From assembly GCF_900094575.1 (NCBI RefSeq), contig NZ_FMAE01000002.1, positions 124,001-188,000 of the forward strand: a stretch of DNA of 64,000 nt, written 5' to 3'. Source of the stretch: Bradyrhizobium yuanmingense. GTDB lineage: Bacteria > Pseudomonadota > Alphaproteobacteria > Rhizobiales > Xanthobacteraceae. Position numbers and translations under genes: made by a program. How positions within the stretch are numbered: position 1 is the stretch's first letter; every line of letters begins with the position of its first letter. The notes under the pieces are model-generated. The model had not been told where the DNA came from. It saw only the letters and a list, made by a program, of their open reading frames with translations, and did no database searches. Shown one piece after another: positions 31,052 to 39,659 of this stretch.

Positions 31052-33556
31052 ATGTCAGGCGTGATCGTGTCGATGCGTCGGACGCTGTTGTCGTGCACAT
31101 CGCTGGCGCGCAACGGCTTGGTGGGAGGCGCTCTCGCAGCGCTGCTGCCGGCTGCGCCGGCCAAGGCCGCCGACCTCATCGACACCCTCGCCCTCGTGAT
31201 GGATCTCAACCGGCAGGAACTCGCGGTGCTCGCCACCGCGCTGGCCCTGCTCGGCTTTTCGGTGATGGCCGCGATCCTGTTGATGCGGACGCGGGTGCGC
31301 ACGGCGAAGAACGAGGCGCGGCTGCGCGCGCGGATCGGGGAACTTCAGCTCCAGGCCGACCGCTTCGGCGCACTGTTGTTCGCCGAGCCGCAGATCCTGA
31401 TCTCATGGCCGGCGGGCGACAACCGCGCGCAGATTTCCGGCGATATCGCGCTGGTGCTGCCGCGCGATTCCTCGCCGCAGCGCGTGCTGGCGTTCGGAAC
31501 CTGGCTGCCGCCGGAACCGGCGCTGCTGATGGACCATGCGGTCGATGCGCTGCGCGAGCGCGGCGACGGGTTCCAGCTGACGCTGACCACCGCGCACGGC
31601 CATATGCTGGAAGCGATCGGGCGCGCCATCGGCGGCCAGGCCATCGTCCGCATTCGCGAGCTCTCGGGCCTGCGCCGTGATCTGGCCGAAACCAATCTGC
31701 GCTACAAGGCGCTCTCCGACGAGACCGAGATGCTTCGCGGCTTTGCCGCGGCCGCACCGTGGCCGATCTGGGCGAAGGGCGAGAACGGCGCGCTGACCTA
31801 CGCCAACCCGGCCTATGTGCGCGCCACCGAGGCGACCAGCGCCATCGATGCCCAGGAGCGCAAGCTCGAGCTGCTCGACAGTGACGACCGCAATGCGATG
31901 GAGCGGGGGCTCAAGGACGCCGCCAATTTCACCTCGCGGCTGCCGATCGTGGTCGGCGGCGAACGGCGCATCTACGACGTGCGCGCCGTCAATGTCGGCA
32001 GCGGCAGCGTCGGCGTCGCCATCGATGCCAGCGAGGCGGATGCGCTGAGCTCGGCGCTGGTGCGCATGGCGGAGGCGCACCGCCGCACGCTCGACCAGCT
32101 CTCCTCCGGCGTTGCCGTGTTCGACGGCCAGCGGCGCCTTGCCTTCTACAACGATTCCTATCGCCGGCTGTGGGATCTCGATCGCAACTTCCTCGACGCT
32201 CATCCCGACGATTCCAGCGTGCTCGACCAGCTCCGCGCCGCGCGCAAATTACCGGAGCAGCCGGATTTCCGCGCCTGGAAGGCCAAGCTGCACGAGGCCT
32301 ATCGCGCGGTCGAGACCGCCAAGGACACCTGGTTCCTGCCTGACGGCCGCGCGCTCTCGGTCGTCACCACGCCGAATCCCGAGGGCGGCGTCACCTATCT
32401 GTTCGACGACGTCACCGAAAGCCTCGACCTCGCCCGCCGCTTCGACGGCCTGATCCGCGTCCAGCGCGAGACGCTGGACAGCCTCGCCGAGGGGGTCGCG
32501 GTGTTCGGCAGCAACGGCAAGGCGCAGCTGTTCAATCCGGCCTTCGTGCGGATGTGGAAGCTGTCGAGCGATGCCATGCGCGACGAGCCGCATATCCAGA
32601 CCGTCGAAGGCTGGTGCCATCAGCTGTTCGACGATCCGCAAGTCTGGCGCCAGATCCGCGAGGCCATCACCGCGATCGAGAACCGCGCCGACCTGCCGCT
32701 GAAGCTGGAGCGCAAGGACGGCAGCGTGCTCGACGGCATGATCCGGCCGCTGCCGGACGGCGCCACCATGCTGACCTTCCAGGACATCACCGACACCGAG
32801 AATGTCGAGCGCGCGCTGCGCGAGCGCAACGAGGCGCTGGAGGCGGCCGACCAGATGAAGGTGGATTTCGTCCACCACGTCTCCTACGAGCTGCGCTCGC
32901 CGCTCACCACCATCATCGGCTTCGCGCATTTCCTCAGCGATCCCTCGACCGGACCGCTGACGCCGAAGCAGGCCGAATATCTCGACTACGTCACCAAATC
33001 GACCAACGCTCTGCTCGCGCTCACCAACAACATCCTGGATCTCGCCACCATCGACGCCGGCGCGATGAAGCTGGAACTCGGGCAGGTCGACGTCAGCAAG
33101 GCCATCGAGCTTGCCGCCGAGGGCATCCAGGACCGGCTCGCCACCGACCGCATCCGCCTCAAGGTCGAGATCGCGCCCGACGTCGGCAGCTTCGTCGGCG
33201 ACGAGAAGCGCGTGGTGCAGGTGCTCTATAACCTCCTCGCCAACGCCGTCGGGTTTTCTCCACAGGATTCCACCGTCGGCATCAGCGCGCGGCGCACCGA
33301 ACGCAGCGTGGTCTTCACCGTGACAGATTCGGGCCCTGGAATACCTGCCGACATGAAGGACAAGGTGTTCAACTGGTTCGAAAGCCGCTCGCAGGGCTCG
33401 CGTCACCGCGGCGCCGGGCTCGGCCTGTCGCTGGTGCGCTCCTTCGTCGAGCTGCATGGCGGCAAGGTGCGGGTGGATTCGATCGTCGGCCGCGGCACGG
33501 TCGTGATCTGCGATTTCCCGACCGACCAGGCGGCGCACCGCGACGCCGCCGAATGA
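31052..33556 (+). CDS. divL: DivL-type sensor histidine kinase with Tyr in place of the phospho-accepting His
   Basis: With the ATG at 31052 the product is 834 residues. The N-terminus has a hydrophobic signal or anchor and a transmembrane segment (LAVLATALALLGFSVMAAIL). At least three PAS-like regions follow (about 235-320, 345-460, 480-585), then a HisKA/HATPase core. The H-box reads HHVSYELRSPL, with Tyr612 where the phosphorylated His normally stands, the hallmark of Caulobacter DivL. The ATP-binding motifs remain (NLLANAVG, DSGPGIP, GAGLGLSLV). DivL controls the CckA-CtrA cell-cycle pathway at the membrane. The tsaE fusion gene overlaps its end by four bases. Confidence 0.88.
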   Translation: MSGVIVSMRRTLLSCTSLARNGLVGGALAALLPAAPAKAADLIDTLALVMDLNRQELAVLATALALLGFSVMAAILLMRTRVRTAKNEARLRARIGELQLQADRFGALLFAEPQILISWPAGDNRAQISGDIALVLPRDSSPQRVLAFGTWLPPEPALLMDHAVDALRERGDGFQLTLTTAHGHMLEAIGRAIGGQAIVRIRELSGLRRDLAETNLRYKALSDETEMLRGFAAAAPWPIWAKGENGALTYANPAYVRATEATSAIDAQERKLELLDSDDRNAMERGLKDAANFTSRLPIVVGGERRIYDVRAVNVGSGSVGVAIDASEADALSSALVRMAEAHRRTLDQLSSGVAVFDGQRRLAFYNDSYRRLWDLDRNFLDAHPDDSSVLDQLRAARKLPEQPDFRAWKAKLHEAYRAVETAKDTWFLPDGRALSVVTTPNPEGGVTYLFDDVTESLDLARRFDGLIRVQRETLDSLAEGVAVFGSNGKAQLFNPAFVRMWKLSSDAMRDEPHIQTVEGWCHQLFDDPQVWRQIREAITAIENRADLPLKLERKDGSVLDGMIRPLPDGATMLTFQDITDTENVERALRERNEALEAADQMKVDFVHHVSYELRSPLTTIIGFAHFLSDPSTGPLTPKQAEYLDYVTKSTNALLALTNNILDLATIDAGAMKLELGQVDVSKAIELAAEGIQDRLATDRIRLKVEIAPDVGSFVGDEKRVVQVLYNLLANAVGFSPQDSTVGISARRTERSVVFTVTDSGPGIPADMKDKVFNWFESRSQGSRHRGAGLGLSLVRSFVELHGGKVRVDSIVGRGTVVICDFPTDQAAHRDAAE

Positions 33557-35070
33557 CGGAAACAACCACATTCTCCGTCGCGCTTCACAACGAGACGGCC
33601 ACGGCGCAATTAATGGCCGACCTCGCGCTGCTGGTCGGTCCCGGTGACGTCATTACGCTGACCGGCGATCTCGGCGCCGGCAAGACCGCGGCGGCGCGCA
33701 GCCTGATCCGCTATCTCGCCGGTGACGATGCGCTGGAAGTGCCGAGCCCGACCTTCACGCTGGTGCAGGGCTACGAGCTGCCACCCTTCCCGGTGCTGCA
33801 TGCCGATCTCTACCGTGTCGAGGAGGAGAGCGAGCTCGAGGAGATCGGGCTGTCGCCGCTGCCCGATGCCACGCTGGTGCTGATCGAATGGCCGGAGCGC
33901 GCTCCGTCGGCGATGCCCGAGGACCGCATCGACATCGCGCTGACGCACCGGCCGGCGCTGGGCTCGAACGCGCGTGCCGCCGACATCACAGGCCATGGCA
34001 AGAGCGCAGCTACAGTTGCGCGGCTGAAGGCGCTGCGCGACTTCCTCGACGCATCCGGTTACATCGATGCGACGCGCAGGCGCATGCCGGGCGACGCCTC
34101 GACACGCTCCTACGCGCGGCTCGTGCGCGATGAGGAGATCGTCATCCTCATGAACTTCCCGCAGCGGCCCGACGGCGCAGCGCTCTACAACGGAAAATCC
34201 TACAGCGCCGCGGTGCATCTGGCCGAGAACGTAAAACCCTTCGTCGCCATCGACGAAGGCCTCCGGGCGCAGGGGATCTCCGCGCCTGCGATCCATCATT
34301 TCGATCTCGACCAGGGCTTTCTGATCTCCGAGGATTTCGGCAGCGAGGGCGTGATCGAGGGCGATCCGCCGCGGCCGATTCTCGGGCGCTACGAAGCCGC
34401 CACCGACGTGCTGGCGATGCTGCACGGCAAGACACTACCGGAGACGCTGCCGCTAGACGGGCAGACCTACGCGATCCCCGTCTTCGACGTCGAGGCGCTG
34501 CTGATCGAGATCGGGTTGATGCAGGAATGGTATCTGCCCGATCGCAACGCGCCGCTGAGCGATGAGGCGCGCGCGGAATTCTTCGCGATGTGGCGCGGAT
34601 TGCTGAAGCGGCCGCTGGCGGCGCCGAGGACGTGGATCATCCGCGATTATCACTCGCCCAATCTGATCTGGCTCGGCGAGCGCAGCGGCATCGAGCGCGT
34701 CGGCGTGATCGATTTCCAGGACGCCGTGCTGGGGCCGCAATCCTACGACGTGGTGTCGCTGCTCCAGGACGCCCGCATCGACGTACCCGAGACCATCGAG
34801 CTGACGCTGCTGTCGCGCTACATCAAGGCGCGGCGGGCGCAGGATGCGAGCTTCGACGCCGCCGGCTTCGCCGAGCTCTACGCGATCATGTCAGCCCAGC
34901 GGAACACGCGCCTGCTCGGCACCTTCGCCCGGCTCAACCGCCGCGATGGCAAGCCGCATTATCTGCGCCATCAGCCGCGGATCTGGACCTATCTCCAGCG
35001 CTCGCTGGCGCATCCCGCGCTCGCCCATCTGCGCGACTGGTATCTCGCCAACGTCCCGCCGCCGGGCTGA
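33553..35070 (+). CDS. tsaE: TsaE - sugar/aminoglycoside-type phosphotransferase (AmgK-like) fusion
   Basis: The 505-residue protein joins two enzymes. Residues 1-150 are TsaE, the ATPase subunit for t6A37 tRNA modification (Walker A GDLGAGKT, 38-45; PSPTFTLVQGY; HADLYR). Residues about 160-505 are an APH-fold kinase with RDYHSPNLIWL (about 364) and IDFQDAVLGP. These match the AmgK group, which phosphorylates N-acetylmuramate/N-acetylglucosamine at C1 in peptidoglycan recycling. A murU-like gene two genes downstream supports this reading. The fusion is recognised in alphaproteobacterial annotations, though the reason for it is unknown. It overlaps divL by four bases. Confidence 0.92.
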   Translation: MTETTTFSVALHNETATAQLMADLALLVGPGDVITLTGDLGAGKTAAARSLIRYLAGDDALEVPSPTFTLVQGYELPPFPVLHADLYRVEEESELEEIGLSPLPDATLVLIEWPERAPSAMPEDRIDIALTHRPALGSNARAADITGHGKSAATVARLKALRDFLDASGYIDATRRRMPGDASTRSYARLVRDEEIVILMNFPQRPDGAALYNGKSYSAAVHLAENVKPFVAIDEGLRAQGISAPAIHHFDLDQGFLISEDFGSEGVIEGDPPRPILGRYEAATDVLAMLHGKTLPETLPLDGQTYAIPVFDVEALLIEIGLMQEWYLPDRNAPLSDEARAEFFAMWRGLLKRPLAAPRTWIIRDYHSPNLIWLGERSGIERVGVIDFQDAVLGPQSYDVVSLLQDARIDVPETIELTLLSRYIKARRAQDASFDAAGFAELYAIMSAQRNTRLLGTFARLNRRDGKPHYLRHQPRIWTYLQRSLAHPALAHLRDWYLANVPPPG

Positions 35071-35157
35071 TTCAGGACCGATTTACCGGCCGTTAGCCAA
35101 GATGTCGCTATTCTGGCGCCGAGGGAGCCGGAACATTGCGGGGCTGGAGCGGGGCAG

Positions 35158-35475
35158 ATGGCAGCGAAAGCGGATCAGCGCGGAAATAGCCGGGTCATTT
35201 TCGAGCGCGGGTTTTCGGCCCAGATGATGGGAATCGACGGCACCTGGCGGCGCGACTGCACCATGGAGGACGTCTCCGAGACCGGCGCCAAGCTGACGAT
35301 CGACGGCTCGGTCGAAGGTCTGCATCTGAAGGAATTCTTTCTCCTGCTGTCCTCCACGGGGCTCGCCTACCGGCGTTGCGAGCTGGCCTGGGTCAATGGC
35401 GACCAGATCGGCGTCAATTTCCTGAAAGTGGGCGACAAGAAGAAAAAGCTACGTTCCACAGCCGTTGGGGCGTGA
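35158..35475 (+). CDS. PilZ-domain protein
   Basis: The 105-residue single PilZ domain has the second c-di-GMP motif (DVSETGAKL, residues 38-46). The first Arg-rich motif is at the N-terminus (RGNSRVIFERGF), but the spacing is not a perfect RxxxR, so c-di-GMP binding is likely but not certain. It sits between the tsaE-amgK fusion and murU, which may link cell-wall recycling or polar development to second-messenger level (inference). Confidence 0.85.
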   Translation: MAAKADQRGNSRVIFERGFSAQMMGIDGTWRRDCTMEDVSETGAKLTIDGSVEGLHLKEFFLLLSSTGLAYRRCELAWVNGDQIGVNFLKVGDKKKKLRSTAVGA

Positions 35476-35594
35476 CGGCAACACCCGTCGTACAACCGTC
35501 ACGGCGGGTGGTTAAGGCGGTTGAGATGCGGTGCGGCAGATCGAGCCTCGTGTTAGGATTGCTGCGAACGCGAAAGGTCCTGAGAAGGGGAAGG

Positions 35595-36317
35595 ATGTCC
35601 GTCAAGCCGACCAAAGCCATGGTGCTCGCCGCAGGGTTTGGCCTGCGCATGCGCCCCCTGACGGACAAGATGCCGAAGCCGATGGTGCCGGTCGCAGGCC
35701 AGCCGTTGCTCGACCACGTGCTCGACAAGCTCGGCCAGGCCGGCGTGACCGAGGCGGTGGTCAACGTGCACTATTTGCCGGACCAGATCATCGACCACGT
35801 CGCATCACGCCAGCTTCCGCGCGTGACGATCTCCGACGAGCGCGACCAGGTGCTCGGCACTGGTGGCGGCGTCGTCAAGGCGCTGCCGCTGCTCGGCGAT
35901 GCGCCGTTCTTCCATGTCAATTCCGACACGCTGTGGATCGACGGTGTGCGCTCGAACCTGACGCGGCTCGCGGAAAATTTCGACCCTGATCGCATGGACA
36001 TCCTGCTCCTGATGGCGCCGACCGCGACCAGCATCGGCTATGGCGGCCGCGGCGATTACGGCATGCTGCCCGACGGCGCCTTGCGCAAGCGCAAGGAGAA
36101 GGAGGTCGTTCCGTTCGTCTATGCCGGCGCAGCGATCATGTCGCCCGCGATCTTCGTGGACGCACCCAAGGGCGAATTCTCGCTGACGAAGATGTTCGAT
36201 CGCGCGGGCGAGCAGGAACGGCTGTTCGGCCTGCGCCTCGACGGCGTCTGGATGCATGTCGGCACGCCCGATGCCGTGCACGCCGCGGAAGAGGCGTTTT
36301 TGGAGAGCGTGGCGTAG
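35595..36317 (+). CDS. murU: N-acetylmuramate-1-phosphate uridylyltransferase-like nucleotidyltransferase (MurU)
   Basis: The 240-residue sugar-phosphate nucleotidyltransferase has the N-terminal motif LAAGFGLRMRPLTDKMPKPM and the metal-binding NSDTLW. In the AmgK-MurU pathway, MurU makes UDP-MurNAc from MurNAc-1-phosphate, bypassing de novo synthesis and fosfomycin-sensitive MurA. The ATG at 35595 follows a purine-rich AGGGGAAGG site; the longer frame from 35376 is antisense-like and overlaps the PilZ gene. Other nucleotidyltransferase specificities remain possible. Confidence 0.85.
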   Translation: MSVKPTKAMVLAAGFGLRMRPLTDKMPKPMVPVAGQPLLDHVLDKLGQAGVTEAVVNVHYLPDQIIDHVASRQLPRVTISDERDQVLGTGGGVVKALPLLGDAPFFHVNSDTLWIDGVRSNLTRLAENFDPDRMDILLLMAPTATSIGYGGRGDYGMLPDGALRKRKEKEVVPFVYAGAAIMSPAIFVDAPKGEFSLTKMFDRAGEQERLFGLRLDGVWMHVGTPDAVHAAEEAFLESVA

Positions 36318-36336
36318 GGGCTGCCTCGAAGACGCC

Positions 36337-36421
36337 GTAGCCCGGATGGAGCGTAGCGTAATCCGGGGCCTCTCGCCGCGGAGAGAGCATCCCGGATTGC
36401 GCTGCGCTCCATCCGGGCTAC
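36337..36421. repeat. Palindromic repeat family A, copy 2
   Basis: The element begins GTAGCCCGGATGGAGCGTAG and ends TGCGCTCCATCCGGGCTAC, with a 40-bp variable centre (TCTCGCCGCGGAGAGA inner hairpin). It lies between murU and addB. Confidence 0.9.
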
Positions 36422-36515
36422 GAACCTCGGCGAACAGCGGGGACGACTCCTCCGCCACCCATGACCAATTGACCCCGCCTCCCTATATTGCCTGATCCTT
36501 CGAATCAGGCAGCCC

Positions 36516-39500
36516 ATGCGCGTCTTCAGCGTTCCCATCTCAGTTCCGTTCCTGCGCACGGTCGTCACCGCCCTGCTCGATGGGCGGCTGGTCGAGGGAT
36601 TCGAGGCGCGCAAGGAACCGGCGCGGCTGGCGGACGCGACGCTGTATCTGCCGACGCGGCGCGCCATGCGGATCGTGCGCGAGATCTTCCTCGACGAGAT
36701 GAAGGCGGATGCCGTCGTGCTGCCGCGCATCGTCGCGCTCGGCGATATCGACGAGGACGAGCTCGCTTTCGCGGGCGAGAGCGAGCAGTTTTCCGGGACC
36801 GCGCCGCTCGACATTCCGCCGCGCCTGGGCGAGCTCGAACGGCGCCTGACGCTGGCGCAGCTCGTCGCCGCCTGGGCCAAGGGCCCGGTGCTGGCGCCGC
36901 TGGTGGTGGGCGGCCCCGCCTCGACGCTGGCGCTGGCGTCCGATCTCGCGCGCCTGATCGACGACATGGTGACGCGCGGCGTCGACTGGAGCGCCCTTGA
37001 TGGGCTGGTACCCGACAACCTCGACCGCTATTGGCAGCACTCGCTCGAATTCCTGCGCATCGCCCGCATCGCCTGGCCCAATCATCTCACCGAGATCAAC
37101 CGGATCGAGCCGGCCGCGCGGCGCGATCTTCTGATCGCCGCGGAAGCGAGGCGCTTGACCGCGCATCCAAATGGACCCGTGGTTGCGGCGGGTTCGACCG
37201 GCTCGATGCCGGCCACCGCCAAATTTCTCCATGCGGTCGCCGCGCTGCCGCATGGCGCCGTGGTGCTGCCGGGCCTCGATACCGATCTCGATGAGGATGC
37301 CTGGCGCAGCATCGGCGGCAGCAGGGACCTCTTGGGCATCACCGAGAATCCGGCGTCGAACCATCCGCAATATGCGATGCATGCGCTGCTCGATCGCTTC
37401 GGCATCAAGCGCAGCGACGTCGAGATCTTGCAGCCGCCGGCGGAAGACGGCCGCGACCTGCTCGCGTCGGAATCGATGCGGCCGTCCGCCAAGACCGAGG
37501 TCTGGCACGACCGGCTGAAGCAGCCCGATGTTGCCGCGAAGATCGCGGGCGGCATGAAGAACCTCGCGGTGGTCGAAGCGCCCAATCCTGAAATGGAAGC
37601 GCTCGCCATCGCCATCGCCATGCGCGAGGCCAGACACCTGGACAAATCCGCGGCGCTGGTCACGCCCGACCGCGCCCTGGCGCGGCGGGTGATGGCGGCG
37701 CTGACCCGATGGGATCTCGCCTTCGACGATTCCGGCGGCGACGTCTTGATGGAAACCTCCGCCGGCACGTTTGCGCGCCTCGCGGCGGAGGCGGCGACCA
37801 AGGGCCTGGAGCCGCCGACGCTGCTGGCGATGCTGAAGCATCCGCTGTGCCGGCTCGGCCGCGCGCCGGGCGCGTGGAAGATGGCAATCGAGAGCCTGGA
37901 GCTTGCGCTGCTGCGCGGCACGCGCCCGCCGGCAGGCACGGCCGGCCTCCTGCGCGAGTTCAACCGCTTTCGCGAGGAGCTGGCAAAGCTGTGGCGCAGC
38001 GAGGTCTCCGCACTGCATCGCGCCGAGCCGCGGGCGCGTCTCAAGGCCGAGGATCTCGATCGCATCCAGGCTCTGATCGACGCCCTGCAAAAGGCATTGG
38101 CGTCGATCGAGAGCCTGCCGCCGGCGAAGCCGTATGATTTCGCGGAGCTTGCGCATCGGCATCGCGAGATCATGATCGAGCTGTCGCGCGACGATCAGGG
38201 CATTCCGCTCGCCTTCGAGGATCGCGATGGACTCGCGCTCGCCGGCGCCTTCGACGATCTCTTGCGCGGCGGCACGACCAGCGGATTGCTGGTGCAGCTA
38301 GCGGATTACCCGGACGTCTTCCAGACCGCGTTCAGCGATCGCGCGGTGCGGCGGCGCGACAGGCCGGGCGCGCGGCTGCAAATCTACGGCCCGCTGGAAT
38401 CGCGCCTGATGCAGGCCGACCGCATCATCATTGGCGGCCTGATCGAAGGCGTCTGGCCACCGGCGCCGCGCATCGATCCCTGGCTCAGCCGGCCGATGCG
38501 GCACGAGCTCGGGCTCGATCTGCCGGAACGCCGTATCGGCCTGTCCGCCCATGACTTCGCGCAATTGCTCGGCGGCGACGAGGTCATTCTCACTCACTCG
38601 GCCAAGGCCGGCGGCGCGCCGGCGGTGGCCTCGCGCTTCCTGCATCGGCTGGAGGCGGTGGCCGGCGATGAGCTCTGGCAGGCGGCCGTTCGCGCCGGCG
38701 AGACATATGTGCAGTTCGCTTCGGCGCTCGACCAGCCCGACGAGGTCAAGCCGATCAAGCAGCCGGAACCACGGCCGCCGCGCGCGACACGCCCGCTCAA
38801 AATGTCCGTCACCGAGATCGAAGACTGGCTGCGCGACCCCTACACGATCTACGCCAAACGCATCTTGCGGCTCGATGCGCTCGATCCCGTCGACATGCCG
38901 CTCTCGGCCGCCGACCGCGGATCGGCGATTCACGATGCCATCGGCGAATTCACGGAAAGCTATGCGGCGCGTCTGCCCGACGATCCCGCGCGGGTGCTGC
39001 GCGCGATCGGCGAGAAGCACTTTGCACCGCTGATGGAGCGGCCCGAAGCACGGGCGCTGTGGTGGCCGCGCTTCCAGCGCATCGCGCGCTGGTTCGGCGA
39101 ATGGGAGACGGCGCGGCGCGAGGCGATCGCGGCGATCGTCGCGGAGACCCGTGGCGAGATCTCGTTCATGCTCGATCCTCAGCGCAGCTTCCGCCTTTCC
39201 GCGCGCGCCGACCGCATCGAACGCCGCCAGGGCGGCGGCTACGCCATCCTCGACTACAAGACCGGCCAGCCGCCGACCGGCAAGCAGGTCCGCATGGGCC
39301 TGTCGCCGCAGCTGACGTTGGAAGCCGCGATCCTGCGCGAGGGCGGTTTTCCCGACATCGACGCCGGCGCCTCCGTGAGCCAGCTCGTCTATGTCCGCCT
39401 CAGCGGCAACAATCCACCCGGCGAGGAGCGCATCCTCGAGCTCAAGTACAAGCCCGGCGACGAGCCGCAGCCGCCGGACACCGCGGCCGCCGAGGCGAGG

Positions 39501-39659
39501 GCAAAGCTGGAAGCGCTGATCCGCGCATTCGAGGACGAGAACCAGGCCTATACATCGCTGAACCTGCCGATGTGGGCGAATCGCTACGGCACCTATGACG
39601 ACCTTGCCCGGATCAAGGAATGGTCCGCGGCCGGCGGGTTGGGGATCGAGGAATGGTGA
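36516..39659 (+). CDS. addB: Double-strand break repair helicase-nuclease subunit AddB
   Basis: AddB pairs with AddA to resect double-strand breaks for recombination. The 1047-residue protein carries a RecB-like nuclease domain at the C-terminus (motif AILDYKTGQPPTG, about residues 910-922). No C-terminal cysteines for the iron-sulfur cluster of Bacillus AddB are visible. The N-terminal Walker A region is weak, as expected for the alphaproteobacterial AddB group. It overlaps addA by seven bases (ATGGTGA), indicating translational coupling. Confidence 0.95.
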   Translation: MRVFSVPISVPFLRTVVTALLDGRLVEGFEARKEPARLADATLYLPTRRAMRIVREIFLDEMKADAVVLPRIVALGDIDEDELAFAGESEQFSGTAPLDIPPRLGELERRLTLAQLVAAWAKGPVLAPLVVGGPASTLALASDLARLIDDMVTRGVDWSALDGLVPDNLDRYWQHSLEFLRIARIAWPNHLTEINRIEPAARRDLLIAAEARRLTAHPNGPVVAAGSTGSMPATAKFLHAVAALPHGAVVLPGLDTDLDEDAWRSIGGSRDLLGITENPASNHPQYAMHALLDRFGIKRSDVEILQPPAEDGRDLLASESMRPSAKTEVWHDRLKQPDVAAKIAGGMKNLAVVEAPNPEMEALAIAIAMREARHLDKSAALVTPDRALARRVMAALTRWDLAFDDSGGDVLMETSAGTFARLAAEAATKGLEPPTLLAMLKHPLCRLGRAPGAWKMAIESLELALLRGTRPPAGTAGLLREFNRFREELAKLWRSEVSALHRAEPRARLKAEDLDRIQALIDALQKALASIESLPPAKPYDFAELAHRHREIMIELSRDDQGIPLAFEDRDGLALAGAFDDLLRGGTTSGLLVQLADYPDVFQTAFSDRAVRRRDRPGARLQIYGPLESRLMQADRIIIGGLIEGVWPPAPRIDPWLSRPMRHELGLDLPERRIGLSAHDFAQLLGGDEVILTHSAKAGGAPAVASRFLHRLEAVAGDELWQAAVRAGETYVQFASALDQPDEVKPIKQPEPRPPRATRPLKMSVTEIEDWLRDPYTIYAKRILRLDALDPVDMPLSAADRGSAIHDAIGEFTESYAARLPDDPARVLRAIGEKHFAPLMERPEARALWWPRFQRIARWFGEWETARREAIAAIVAETRGEISFMLDPQRSFRLSARADRIERRQGGGYAILDYKTGQPPTGKQVRMGLSPQLTLEAAILREGGFPDIDAGASVSQLVYVRLSGNNPPGEERILELKYKPGDEPQPPDTAAAEARAKLEALIRAFEDENQAYTSLNLPMWANRYGTYDDLARIKEWSAAGGLGIEEW

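Noticed and set aside
33553..35070. Aminoglycoside resistance gene
   Set aside because: The APH-fold half lies in a core gene fused to TsaE and near murU; AmgK-type sugar kinase is the better reading.
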